Assembly: GCA_964596105.1 (NCBI GenBank)
Contig: CAZQRT010000001.1
Coordinates: 1 to 64,000, forward strand
DNA length: 64,000 nt
From: CAJUOR01 sp964596105
GTDB lineage: Bacteria; Bacillota_I; Bacilli_A; Erysipelotrichales; Coprobacillaceae
Direction of reading: 5' to 3'
In this document: piece after piece, positions 9,051 to 17,933 of the stretch
How positions within the stretch are numbered: position 1 is the stretch's first letter
How the letters are laid out: the number at the start of each line of letters is the position of its first letter
Program-made: the position numbers and the translations under genes
Notes under the pieces: generated by a model
The model's database searches: none
What the model was told of the DNA's origin: nothing
Seen by the model: the letters and a program-made list of their open reading frames with translations, nothing else

Positions 9051-11644
9051 TATTTTAACTCAAACCAGGTTTTCCCATAGCTGGCCTCGGCCTTTAAAGA
9101 AACCGCCATCGGATAAGCCTCTTCCATGCCCTCCCGGACAATCTCTTTCATCGTCTCCATCTCCTCATCCGGAACATCAAAAACGAGCTCATCGTGAACC
9201 TGCAGGATCATTTTGCTTTTCACGTGATGCTGTTTCATCAGTTTGTCCACCTTGATCATGGCGACCTTCAACAGATCCGCGGCGCTGCCCTGGATCGGGG
9301 TATTCATCGCCAGACGCCGGCCCAGATTGCGGCGCACAAACTGCGGATCGTTAATTTCCGGAATATACCTTCTTCTTTTCATCATCGTCTCGACATAGCC
9401 GTGCTTCTCACAAAAGTCAATCTGTTCGTCCATGTAGGCGCGGATTTCCGGATAAGACTCATAATAGCGGGCGATAAAATCATTGGCCTCCGCGACACTG
9501 ACCCCGACCTGGGCGGACAGACCGTAATCGCTCATCCCGTAAATGATGCCAAAATTAATAGCCTTGGCGCGCCGCCGCATCTCCTTGGTCACATCTTTCA
9601 TCTCGACATGGAAAATATCGGCGGCGGTTTTGGTATGAATGTCGATATCGTGATTGAAAGCGTCGATCAGGGCATCGACATGAGCGAGACTGGCCACCAC
9701 TCTTAATTCAATCTGCGAGTAGTCAAACGACAGGATCCAGTCATAAGCCGGGACGAAAGCATGGCGGATCTTTTTTCCTTCCGCGTAGCGAATCGGAATA
9801 TTTTGCAGATTAGGATCCTCGCTGCTCAGCCGGCCCGTCGCTGTCAGAGCCTGATTGTACATGGTATGGATGCGGCCGTCAGGGAAAATGGCCTCTTTCA
9901 AACCGATGATATACGTCGACTGCAGTTTCGTCAAAACGCGGTAATCGAGGATTTTTTGAATGATGGGGTGAAAGCCTTTCAGCTTCTCCAGAACATCCGC
10001 CGCGGTCGAGTATCCGGTTTTCGTTTTCTTGCCGTAAGGAAGCTTCAGTTTCTCAAACAAGATTTCCCCTAGCTGCTTGGGACTGGCGATATTAAACTCT
10101 TCGCCGGCCAGCTCATAGATCTCAGCGGCGACGCGGGCGATGCGCCCGTCCAGCTCCACCTGCAGCTCATCCAGGGTCTCCCGGTCCACCTTCACTCCGG
10201 TATACTCCATTTCCGCGAGGATAAACGTTAACGGCAGCTCGATGTCCTCATAGAGATGAATCTGGTTTTCTTTTAACAGTTTTTCCAGCGCGAGCGGCCG
10301 GGCTTTTAAAATCAGCGCCGCCCCTTCCCCGTAATAATTCGCGCAAACATCCGCTTCGGGAATATGGCGCTTGCTGCCTTTTCCGAAGACGCGCTCCTCA
10401 TAATCCAGATCATTTTCCATGAGGCCGTCAACCGCCATCTTCAGCTCGTCTTTATAAACCGGTTCCAGGACATACGCCGCGAGCTGCAGATCAAAGTTAA
10501 AGCCGTTGATGATGATGCCGTGCCAGCGCGCCGCCAGCAGCGATTTTTTCACATTAAACCCGTATTTCGGGATGTTCTCATCCTTTAAAGCATCTAAAAA
10601 GGCGGGATCATTTTTGGCGTCCTCAAAAGAAATATAATATTTTTCATCACGGAAAGCAACCCCGAACCCGATGATGATACTCTTATGATAATTATGATCA
10701 AAAACCCCGACATTTAAAGCGACTGGTCCAAAGATCCTGGGCATGCTTTTCACGATGTGCACCCCGGTTTCCAGAGAGGCCGCGGCCGGGAGCTTCCGTT
10801 TTAAAGAAAACATGTCGTAGCGCGTATAAAAATCACTCAGGCTGGATAGATCATCATCTTTGCGGACTAGATCATCCATCGTGATCTCGAGCGGGACATC
10901 GCGGCGGATCGTGGCGATCATCTTGGAATCCAGGCCGGCTTGAATCCCGGCCTCCACCTTTTCTTTCAGTTTGCCCTTTAATTCCCCGGTGTGGGCGGCC
11001 AGATTCTCCACGGTATGATAATCATGGAGCAGTTTTAAAGCCGTCTTTTCCCCCACCCCGTATATGCCCGGGATGTTGTCGGAAGGATCTCCCATCAGCC
11101 CCTTCAGATCGCGAATCTGATCGGGAACCAGGCCGTATTTCTCTTGGATCACGGCCGGGGTATTGGCCTCCAGGGTGCTCACGCCTTTTAACGTGCGGTA
11201 AACCGTGGTCCGGTCGCTGACCAGCTGCAGCATGTCCTGATCGCCGCTGATCACAGCCACTTCCATCCCCATGTCTTCGGCGATCTTGCTGATGGTGCCG
11301 ATGATATCATCGCCCTCATAGCCGGTCATCTCCAGATAAGGAATCCGGCGGCACTTTAAATATTCCCGGGCCAGATCAAACTGCCCGACCAGTTCGTCAG
11401 GAGTCTTTTTGCGCTGTCCTTTGTAGTCCTGGAAAAGCTCATGGCGAAAGGTCTTTTCCCCGGTGTCAAAAGCGACAGCGATATAATCAGGATGATCCTC
11501 CAGCAGCTGGTCGATCATATTGGCAAAGCCATAGACGGCATTGGTGGGAATGCCGTTGTGACTGGTCATGAGATTATGTCCGGCCGTGGCGTAAAAAGCC
11601 CTGAACAAAAGCGAGTTGCCGTCAATGAGGGTTATGGTTTTCAT
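9050..11644 (-). CDS. polA: DNA polymerase I
   Basis: Gap-filling and Okazaki-fragment polymerase with an N-terminal 5'-3' flap nuclease (LIDGNSLLFRAFYA, GYEGDDIIG, GDPSDNIPG) and a C-terminal polymerase (SFDYSQIELRV, INFGIIYGMS, QVHDELVFDV). The central 3'-5' exonuclease fold is present but the usual DxE motif is replaced (LNVGVFDHNYH near residue 315), so proofreading is probably lost, as in Bacillus-type enzymes. The protein has 864 residues. The ATG at 11644 is best placed relative to AAGGAGG; an ATG six bases earlier overlaps that site. Confidence 0.97.
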   Translation of the reverse strand: MKTITLIDGNSLLFRAFYATAGHNLMTSHNGIPTNAVYGFANMIDQLLEDHPDYIAVAFDTGEKTFRHELFQDYKGQRKKTPDELVGQFDLAREYLKCRRIPYLEMTGYEGDDIIGTISKIAEDMGMEVAVISGDQDMLQLVSDRTTVYRTLKGVSTLEANTPAVIQEKYGLVPDQIRDLKGLMGDPSDNIPGIYGVGEKTALKLLHDYHTVENLAAHTGELKGKLKEKVEAGIQAGLDSKMIATIRRDVPLEITMDDLVRKDDDLSSLSDFYTRYDMFSLKRKLPAAASLETGVHIVKSMPRIFGPVALNVGVFDHNYHKSIIIGFGVAFRDEKYYISFEDAKNDPAFLDALKDENIPKYGFNVKKSLLAARWHGIIINGFNFDLQLAAYVLEPVYKDELKMAVDGLMENDLDYEERVFGKGSKRHIPEADVCANYYGEGAALILKARPLALEKLLKENQIHLYEDIELPLTFILAEMEYTGVKVDRETLDELQVELDGRIARVAAEIYELAGEEFNIASPKQLGEILFEKLKLPYGKKTKTGYSTAADVLEKLKGFHPIIQKILDYRVLTKLQSTYIIGLKEAIFPDGRIHTMYNQALTATGRLSSEDPNLQNIPIRYAEGKKIRHAFVPAYDWILSFDYSQIELRVVASLAHVDALIDAFNHDIDIHTKTAADIFHVEMKDVTKEMRRRAKAINFGIIYGMSDYGLSAQVGVSVAEANDFIARYYESYPEIRAYMDEQIDFCEKHGYVETMMKRRRYIPEINDPQFVRRNLGRRLAMNTPIQGSAADLLKVAMIKVDKLMKQHHVKSKMILQVHDELVFDVPDEEMETMKEIVREGMEEAYPMAVSLKAEASYGKTWFELK

Positions 11645-11646
11645 GG

Positions 11647-13104
11647 TCATCCTCCTTCAAAAGTGCTGATCTGTTGAATTTGAAAAGAGATCTCGTCGCG
11701 CACGCTGATTTTGCCTTGCGTGATCAAAATAGCGCCCTTTCTTAACTGGCTTTTATTCACCTCATAGGCATCGCGAAACATTACCCCGTCACGGCTTGCC
11801 GTGTCATCGCTGATGGTCACAAAACACATCTCATGGCCGTTGCGGTCTTTGATCACCCGGAAGTGATCGAGGCGGCAGACCACCGTCACCCGCTGGTAGA
11901 GATGGGACGGGAAATCAGCCAGCCGGACACAAGGTCCCGCGACCTTTTCTCTTGCCAAAGCGACGGGATGAGCTGACAGATAGACACCCAGCGCGAGTCT
12001 CTCATTTTCCAGCCGCTCCATCGGCTGGTCTTTGGCGTCCTGCAAAACCAGGTCAAATTCCAGGGCGGTTGACCACTGCTGGCTCGCGGCCTGCTTCAGT
12101 AAATCGAGATTCACTTTCATCATCTTGCGCGGAAGCTGAAAATCATCGAGCGCCCCGGCGTCAATCAGATTCAAAATGGCGCGGTCGCTCAAACGGTTCA
12201 TGCGCCCCACAAAATCGCGGTAATCAATAAATAATCCGTGATCTTCGCGCTCTTTGACAATCGCCTGGGCGCTGGTCATGCCGACTTCTTTCACCGCGCT
12301 TAAAGCGTAGCGCAGTTTGCCGTCCTCGCGGTTAAAGCGGGCCTCGCTGTGATTGACATCAGGCGGGAGAATCTGGATGCCGGTCTGGCGGCATTCCTCG
12401 AGACATTTTCTTTTTTGATTTTCCCCGCCGGCCTGATCATCCAAAAGGGCGATGTAGAAAGACAAGGGATAATGAGCTTTCAGATAAGCCATCTGATAAG
12501 CGATCATCCCGTAAGCCACGGAATGGCTGCGGTTAAAGCCGTAGCCGGCAAAGCGCTCGATATGATCAAACACCTCGACGGCGGTCTTTTCCGGATAGCC
12601 GTTAGCGGTCGCTCCGGCGATAAAATCCGCTTTCAGACTTTGGATCAGCTCCGGTTTTTTATCGCTGATGGCCTTTCTCAAAATATCCGCCTTGCCCATT
12701 GAGAAGCCGGCCATCTTCGTCGTCACCCGCATCACTTGCTCCTGATAGATCATGATCCCGTATGTATCCTCTAAGATGTCTTTGAGATCGGGATGCAGAT
12801 AAGTGACCGGCTGGCGGCCGTTTTTGCGGTCCAGATAAGCCGGGACATTCTCCATCGGTCCCGGGCGGTGCAGGGCGATCGCGGCCACCAGATCCTCAAA
12901 GCATGAGCAGTTCATTTTTTTTAAGATATTGATGATGCCCGCCGACTCAAGCTGAAAAATGCCGAAAGTCTGGCCCTGAGCCAGTATGTCATAGGTTTTC
13001 TTGTCATCCAGCGGCAAAGTATTGACATTGATCTTTTCCTGCGTATTTACTTCAATATCCTTTAATATCGCGTCAATAATGGTGAGATTATGCAACCCTA
13101 AAAG
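11647..13104 (-). CDS. dnaE: DNA polymerase III alpha subunit DnaE, 3' exon
   Basis: C-terminal 485 residues of DnaE after removal of the intron. It resumes in frame with LLGLHNLTIID, which together with the exon-1 end GLIKMD rebuilds the invariant KMD-LLGL motif. It continues through the thumb/fingers regions (IYQEQVMRV, GYGFNRSHS), a helix-hairpin-helix segment (LIDAGALDDF) and a C-terminal OB fold. An open frame reaches 13134, but those extra codons lie in the intron. The spliced protein would be 1016 residues. The gene ends two bases before polA's start codon. Confidence 0.93.
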   Translation of the reverse strand, partial: LLGLHNLTIIDAILKDIEVNTQEKINVNTLPLDDKKTYDILAQGQTFGIFQLESAGIINILKKMNCSCFEDLVAAIALHRPGPMENVPAYLDRKNGRQPVTYLHPDLKDILEDTYGIMIYQEQVMRVTTKMAGFSMGKADILRKAISDKKPELIQSLKADFIAGATANGYPEKTAVEVFDHIERFAGYGFNRSHSVAYGMIAYQMAYLKAHYPLSFYIALLDDQAGGENQKRKCLEECRQTGIQILPPDVNHSEARFNREDGKLRYALSAVKEVGMTSAQAIVKEREDHGLFIDYRDFVGRMNRLSDRAILNLIDAGALDDFQLPRKMMKVNLDLLKQAASQQWSTALEFDLVLQDAKDQPMERLENERLALGVYLSAHPVALAREKVAGPCVRLADFPSHLYQRVTVVCRLDHFRVIKDRNGHEMCFVTISDDTASRDGVMFRDAYEVNKSQLRKGAILITQGKISVRDEISFQIQQISTFEGG

Positions 13105-13760
13105 ATCGGAATAGGTCAGGATCATCTTCGGCATGACCCGGTCAGCGTCCTTTTCCCCTCCGTCACACGGTACAGGCGGCTTTCACCGCATACCGCGTTC
13201 CCCCATACCGGCCGCCATGTCAGAAAGTTTTTTCTGTCCTCGCGGCCGGCATGGCTATGCCCCTTCCCAGGACAAGCATTGCCTTGCCCTATCGGTACTG
13301 CGGGCTGCTGCCACCCGAATTCAAAGCGCCATTTCCTGCGCTTTTCGACATAAATCTATCGGGCTTCAAACGTTCCGTTCGTTCTATCCTTATCTATAAC
13401 AACGTAGCTGCCGTCTCTGACTGGCCGGCCGTTTCTTTTTCCACTGCTGAAGGAAGCGAAACTCATCTTGGGATGAATCATCACGGCAACGGACAATACC
13501 GTGATGACGACGCGGTCAGCCGTACATACGACGGTTCCCGGTGAGTCAGCATATTGTTTTTTCAGGACCCCCGGCCAGACGGCCGACTTTACCGAGCTTC
13601 ATACCCTTTAGGGGCATGTCGGAGATCAGGGAGAAAAGTATCAGCATTTACTTTCAGGCGGGATTTCACCGCCCGTATCGAACGAACAGTTAAACAAAGA
13701 TCCTTTGTTCCGCTGACTTGTTTTCGTTTCCAAAGGTTTTCGTCAGCGAACGTTTCGCAC
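13105..13760 (-). mobile_element. ORF-less group II intron interrupting dnaE
   Basis: 656-nt intron in the sense orientation of dnaE. It begins GTGCG (group II 5' consensus GUGYG) and ends AT. Domain V lies at 13164-13200: a 9-bp lower stem, a two-base bulge and a 5-bp upper stem capped by GAAA; the catalytic triad reads CGC with a G-U wobble. Domain VI pairs GGAAAAGG (13149-13156) with CCTATTCC (13108-13115), leaving an A bulged at 13112, eight bases from the 3' end. A perfect 9-bp hairpin (13478-13486 with 13499-13507) displays GTCCGT, which pairs with exon IBS1 ATGGAC. No maturase gene is present. Confidence 0.95.
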
Positions 13761-15353
13761 GTCCATTTTAATGAGTCCCATATTCTCTAAATGATTCTTC
13801 GGATATTGCGTCACGACGCTTCCCGAAGGCGATTTTGTTAAAGGAACAATTTCTTTTAAGTCTTTTTCGGAAAGAACCACGCCGGCCGGATGCATGGAAA
13901 CATTGCGCGGCAGAGGTTCCACGACGGCGGCATACCGCGCCAGCCGTTTTAACTCCGGGTCTTTTTCCAGCATGCTTTGCAAAGGCAGCGATTCTTTCAG
14001 TAAAACCTTTAACGGTTTTCTCAGTTTTAAATCGGTGGGGACCATTTTCGCGAGCCGCGAGATCTTCACCCCGGAAAGGCCCAGCGCCTTGCCCAGATCC
14101 CTGATCGCGACCCGCGCCCCGTACGTATTGAAAGTCACAATCTGGCAGGCGTGATCCTGGCCGTAGCGGGCAATGACATAATCCACCACCTCATCGCGGC
14201 GGTCATCCTGAAAGTCGACGTCAATATCGGGCATGCTGACTCTCTCCGGATTTAAGAAACGCTCAAAAATGAGATTATATTTGACCGGATCGACATTGGT
14301 GATGCCTAAGGCGTAGGCCACCAGACTGCCCGCGGCACTGCCCCGGCCCGCCCCGACGACAATTTTGTTCTGCTTCGCCCAGCGCACATAATCATACACG
14401 ATGAGAAAATAATCGGCGTAATTCATGGCGATGATCACCTTGAGCTCATCGTATAAACGCGTGATGTACTCAGAAGGAACTTTGTCCGGGGCAAAGCGCT
14501 TTTTTAAACCGGTTTTGCACAAAGCGTATAAATAATCCTTTGCTGAGGATACCCCGGGATAAGCGGGAAGCCTCGTCACATGGTCGGGAACTTGCGCGTT
14601 GCAGCGGGCGATGACCCAGGAGATATTAGCCATGACTTCAGAAGAAAAGCGCGCCGCCATCTCTTCTTCGCTTTTTAAATATCCTTCGCGGTGACTGGCC
14701 TTTTTTTTCGTGGTCTCATTATGCACGGCGGCATTTAAAACCGGAAGAATGTCGGCCTCTTCGCCGTCGAGATAACGAACCTCGTTGCAGGCGACGAGGC
14801 GGACATTTTTCAGCTGGCCGAGATGGGTCAGGGTCTCATTGACACGGCGGTCGAGGGCCAGGCCGTGATCGATCAGCCCGATCAGAAGGGAACCGGAAAA
14901 AAAAGCGGTCAGCTTTTCGAGATGGGCCAGCGCGGCGCTTTCCGATTCTTTTAAAACCATCTGATACAAAAGGCTGTTTTCCCCGGCCGTTAAGACAAAG
15001 AGATGATCTTTTTGCGCGGCGATTTCTTCTAATGTCACGAGACCTTCCAGCTGCAAAGCGGTGGAAAAGCGGCTTAAGGCAAAATAGCCGGCCTCGTCTT
15101 TCGCCAGTAAAATCAAGTCGAACTCCCCTTCAAACACACTGAAGGTGACCTCGAGACCGATGACGGGTTTGATGTTGTTTTTCAGACACTCATTTTGAAA
15201 AGCGACCATGGCGAACATATTGTGGCGGTCACAAAGCGCTAAAGCGCCAATCTTTAATTCTTTGGCTTTCTGGACAAGTTCTTTGATCTGCACCGTTGAT
15301 CTCTGAAAAGAAAAGGCGCTGTAAACCTGAAGATGCCCGAACACATGCCTCAC
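13761..15353 (-). CDS. dnaE: DNA polymerase III alpha subunit DnaE, 5' exon
   Basis: N-terminal 531 residues of the second replicative polymerase of Firmicutes, used in lagging-strand initiation next to PolC. It contains a degenerate PHP domain (HLQVYSAFS, where metal-binding His and others are replaced), the palm with MPDIDVDFQDDRR (catalytic Asp376 and Asp378) and ends exactly at GLIKMD, where Asp531 matches the third catalytic aspartate (Asp555 of E. coli). Unspliced translation would add only five residues before a stop. The start has AGAAAGGGGTG upstream. It heads the polA-mutM-coaE-dnaB-dnaI run. Confidence 0.94.
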
Positions 15354-15373
15354 CCCTTTCTCAAGAGTGTTAT

Positions 15374-15398
15374 AAAAAAACTGCCAAAGCAGTTTTTT
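15374..15398 (-). terminator. terminator after the redox operon
   Basis: AAAAAACTGC and GCAGTTTTTT flank a TTTG-type loop directly after the TSCPD gene stop, followed by T residues. It separates the Rnf-associated genes from dnaE and could work in both directions. Confidence 0.85.
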
Positions 15399-15639
15399 AA
15401 AGAGCCTGTTTTAAAGCCTGGGCAAGCTGATCCGGACAGGATGTCGGTTTATTACCGCAAGTCGTGCCTTCCATGCGCTCAATCGCGTCTTTGACTTGCA
15501 TGCCTTTTAACAGACGGCTGATGCCTTTGAGATTGCCGTTGCAGCCGCCGACGACTTCGACATTTTGAATGACGCCGTCCTCAACCGCGATGGTCATCAG
15601 CCTGGAACAAGTTCCTTTCGGCTCATAACGAATAATCAT
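15397..15639 (-). CDS. small TSCPD domain protein
   Basis: 80-residue soluble protein resembling the TSCPD family. Its C-terminal part holds CGNKPTSCPDQLAQAL, which contains the TSCPD signature, and other Cys are at GTCSRL and GGCNGN. I know of no proven function; the four Cys could bind a metal or cluster. It is the last gene of the rnf/apbE cluster, three bases after the Gx transporter, and just before a terminator. Confidence 0.8.
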   Translation of the reverse strand: MIIRYEPKGTCSRLMTIAVEDGVIQNVEVVGGCNGNLKGISRLLKGMQVKDAIERMEGTTCGNKPTSCPDQLAQALKQAL

Positions 15640-15642
15640 ATG

Positions 15643-16140
15643 TTATTTTCCTCCTTTAAGATATTTTAATACAAGATGGCTGAGATATCCAGTGAAAAGT
15701 CCTGTCGGGATCGCGCTGATCAAAAGGATCGGCAGGTAGCTGATCATGGCCGGCGTCTTGTAGATAAACATGACCATCAGCACCTGTCCGAGGCCGTGAC
15801 TGGCCGCCGACAAAACACTCATGCCCAGGATCGATAAAGGCAGGCGGTCTTTCGCCAGCGCCAGCACCACACAGGAAAGCAAAGCTCCCGAAAGACTCAG
15901 GAAAAAGCCGGTGGATAAAAAGCTTCCGGACAAAAGCGAGGCAAACAAGACGCGCATCAGATTGACGGCAAACATCATCTGCCAGCCCTCGGCGTACAGG
16001 CAGATCAGCCCCACGACATTGGCGAATCCCAGCCGGATTCCCGGCAGCGCCGGCAGGGTAATCATCCCCTCGGCGATATGCAGAATACAGCCAAGTCCCG
16101 TCAGCAAAGCCACGCGCGTCAGACGTTTCGTCTTATTCAT
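15643..16140 (-). CDS. Gx transporter family membrane protein (heptaprenyl diphosphate synthase component I-like)
   Basis: 165-residue integral membrane protein with about five hydrophobic helices, beginning MNKTKRLTRVALLTGLG. It matches the family annotated both as Gx transporter and as component I of heptaprenyl diphosphate synthase; the fold is ECF S-component-like. In many Firmicutes it lies beside NusG_II and ApbE genes, as here, and it overlaps the NusG_II gene by four bases. The transported substrate is unknown. Confidence 0.8.
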   Translation of the reverse strand: MNKTKRLTRVALLTGLGCILHIAEGMITLPALPGIRLGFANVVGLICLYAEGWQMMFAVNLMRVLFASLLSGSFLSTGFFLSLSGALLSCVVLALAKDRLPLSILGMSVLSAASHGLGQVLMVMFIYKTPAMISYLPILLISAIPTGLFTGYLSHLVLKYLKGGK

Positions 16141-16517
16141 GATATCGTCGCGTCGCTTCCGCTGTCATTGGAAGAGGTGATCTCGATATAAACGTCATTA
16201 GGCAGACAGACGAGCGGATACGAGGGGCTGTCCGTCCAGCCCTGGCGGGAACAGACATGGTGCGGCGAGGTTTCTTTCGCGATCCGCACCTTGCCGTCCT
16301 TCACTTCAATTTCCATATCCGCCAAAAGCTTCTGATAGCGGCTTTTTTTTAAGACCAGCTGATCATCCACGTTTAAAGGCAGGCTCGCCACCAGCCTCGA
16401 ATCATAGTAGACATTGGCGATCTGCCCGTCCCTCTGGTTCATGCCGCCCGCGAAATAAATCAGGAAAGAGGCGGCCAGAAGAAGCACGCATAGCAGCACA
16501 TCCCATTTATTCAACAA
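16137..16517 (-). CDS. NusG domain II-containing membrane-anchored protein
   Basis: 126 residues with one N-terminal membrane helix (WDVLLCVLLLAASFLIYFAGG) and an extracytoplasmic beta-rich domain of the NusG_II type, ending ETSPHHVCSRQGW then VCLPNDVYIEI. The domain shares the NusG C-terminal name but here faces outward and is not a transcription factor. It overlaps apbE by 11 bases. Neighbourhood with ApbE and Rnf genes suggests a role in the flavin or quinone redox chain; this is inference. Confidence 0.82.
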   Translation of the reverse strand: MLNKWDVLLCVLLLAASFLIYFAGGMNQRDGQIANVYYDSRLVASLPLNVDDQLVLKKSRYQKLLADMEIEVKDGKVRIAKETSPHHVCSRQGWTDSPSYPLVCLPNDVYIEITSSNDSGSDATIS

Positions 16518-17592
16518 CTTCCGTATAGAAATGGCAGTTCACCCCTTCTTCCAGCGCTCCGCTGTATGTCAGCGTGCCGTCATTTAAAAGCCAGATCGCG
16601 CTTGTATCCGGCAGCTTTTCAAGCAGCGCCTTGCCTTCATCGACCGGCATTAAAAACAAGGTGGTGGAAAGAAAATCCGCGAGCCCGGAATCAGGGCAGA
16701 TGACGGTCACACTGCGGCAGTAGCGGGCCGGAAAAAGCGTGTCAGGATCAATTAAATGATGGTAGATGACACCATCCGCGCCTTCATAGAAGCGCTGGTA
16801 GTCGCCGCTGGTCACAGCCGCCTGGTCTTTGATCAGAAAGGCGGCCAGGGCCTCTTTGTTCGCGTAAGCCCCGTCTAATGGACTTTGAATGTCGACCGTG
16901 AAATACTCCTTGCAGTCAGGCAGAACTTTGGAGAGTTCGGACTCTTCCGCCGGCACCGGCCGTTTTCCCAGGGCGACGATATTGCCGCCGCCGGAAATGA
17001 TAAAATCCGTGTATCCGGCGTCTTTTAAATCATTTTTCAAAAGCTCGCAGGCATAGCCTTTCGCCACCGCCCCGATATCCAGCTGGGTATCGGGATTATC
17101 CAGATAGGCGGTCTGGTTTTTTTCATCCAGCACAAGATGGTTAAGGCCGCTGTATTCATTCTGGGCCTGGAGCTCTTCAAGTTCGGGAACCGAGCCGTCG
17201 TCTTTTTCCCGGTAGTCATGCCAGACATTCAACACCGCGCCCATCGTGATATCCACTTTCGCGCTGATGGTCTTTTGCCTTTCCAGGGTCGTGTTCAACA
17301 GTTCGAAAAGCGGGGCATCAACCTTGACCGGCGCGATCCCGGCCTGATCGTTGATCGTCTTGACGTTATTGACGCCCTCATAATCGTTATATTTATCAAA
17401 CAGCTTGTGGTAGTACTCAAGCTGTTCTTTACAGTAAGCGCTGGCCTTCTTAAAATGGTTCTCATCCCGGTCATACATGATGAAAGAGAACATCGTGTCA
17501 AACGGCCCGATCCAGCTGGTCTGGTATTTTTCATAGGAAGAACACCCGGCAAGAAGCAGACACAAAGTCAAAGCACAAACTAGCTTTTTCAT
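16507..17592 (-). CDS. apbE: FAD:protein FMN transferase, lipoprotein
   Basis: Attaches FMN from FAD to a threonine in S/T-G-A-T motifs of extracytoplasmic proteins. The 361-residue precursor has a lipoprotein signal (LLLAGC, lipidated Cys17). It shows the ApbE core: TMGAVLNVWHD, GAVAKGYA, FIISGGGNIVALG, HHLIDPDTLFPA and GLADFLSTTLF with the Mg-binding Asp/Thr. The window holds five candidate substrates sites: one in RnfG, three in the RnfD extension, plus the RnfD core site. A terminator separates it from rnfB, so part of its expression may be independent or attenuated. Confidence 0.94.
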   Translation of the reverse strand: MKKLVCALTLCLLLAGCSSYEKYQTSWIGPFDTMFSFIMYDRDENHFKKASAYCKEQLEYYHKLFDKYNDYEGVNNVKTINDQAGIAPVKVDAPLFELLNTTLERQKTISAKVDITMGAVLNVWHDYREKDDGSVPELEELQAQNEYSGLNHLVLDEKNQTAYLDNPDTQLDIGAVAKGYACELLKNDLKDAGYTDFIISGGGNIVALGKRPVPAEESELSKVLPDCKEYFTVDIQSPLDGAYANKEALAAFLIKDQAAVTSGDYQRFYEGADGVIYHHLIDPDTLFPARYCRSVTVICPDSGLADFLSTTLFLMPVDEGKALLEKLPDTSAIWLLNDGTLTYSGALEEGVNCHFYTEVVE

Positions 17593-17601
17593 GTTTCACC
17601 T

Positions 17602-17628
17602 CAAAAAAAGGGGAAGAACCCCTTTTAT
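17602..17628 (-). terminator. terminator-like hairpin between rnfB and apbE
   Basis: AAAAGGGG and CCCCTTTT form a stem around a five-base loop, followed by further T residues, overlapping the rnfB stop codon and ending 10 bases before apbE. It looks like a partial terminator that lowers apbE and downstream transcription relative to rnf. Confidence 0.75.
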
Positions 17629-17933
17629 AATTTCACATCCAGCACGTTGCCTTCCGCATCCGGTGTCTGGCGTAAATATTCGACAATATAGGCTTTGTTT
17701 TCACCGCTGGTCGGAACACAGCGGGAAACGGTATCCACCTCGCCGTTAACGAGCGCTTCCGCGAACCCCTGACAGCCCGGGTAACCGCAGCCGCCGCAGT
17801 TGGCGCCGGCTAACAGGCCCACCACGACTTCGACGCGGTGGTCCACTTCAACCTTCAAATAACGGTCGGCGATGCCCAAAACCAGGCCGCAGACGGCCCC
17901 GATCACACCTAAAGCCAGAACTGCCTGAATCAT
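17625..17933 (-). CDS. rnfB: minimal RnfB, ion-translocating oxidoreductase subunit B lacking ferredoxin domains
   Basis: 102 residues. An N-terminal membrane helix (VLALGVIGAVCGLVLGIADR) is followed by a C-x2-C-x4-C-x16-C iron-sulfur motif starting ANCGGCGYPGC. Known RnfB proteins are about 180-330 residues and continue into two or more 4Fe-4S ferredoxin repeats; these are absent here and no extension is found in the downstream frames, which enter a terminator. Its ATG overlaps the stop of the preceding small Cys-rich gene (ATGA). It should be the entry point for ferredoxin electrons, so the loss is notable. Confidence 0.85.
   Translation of the reverse strand: MIQAVLALGVIGAVCGLVLGIADRYLKVEVDHRVEVVVGLLAGANCGGCGYPGCQGFAEALVNGEVDTVSRCVPTSGENKAYIVEYLRQTPDAEGNVLDVKL

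Noticed and set aside
13105..13760. dnaE as a frameshifted or broken pseudogene, or split by an intein
   Set aside because: The insert has stops in the gene's frame and lacks intein end residues, while group II 5' end, domain V, domain VI and an exon-pairing EBS1 are all present and the exons rejoin exactly in frame.
13133..13790. Short plus-strand open frames of 78-97 codons across the dnaE insert
   Set aside because: They are antisense to the intron, overlap its structured domains, lack ribosome sites and resemble no protein.
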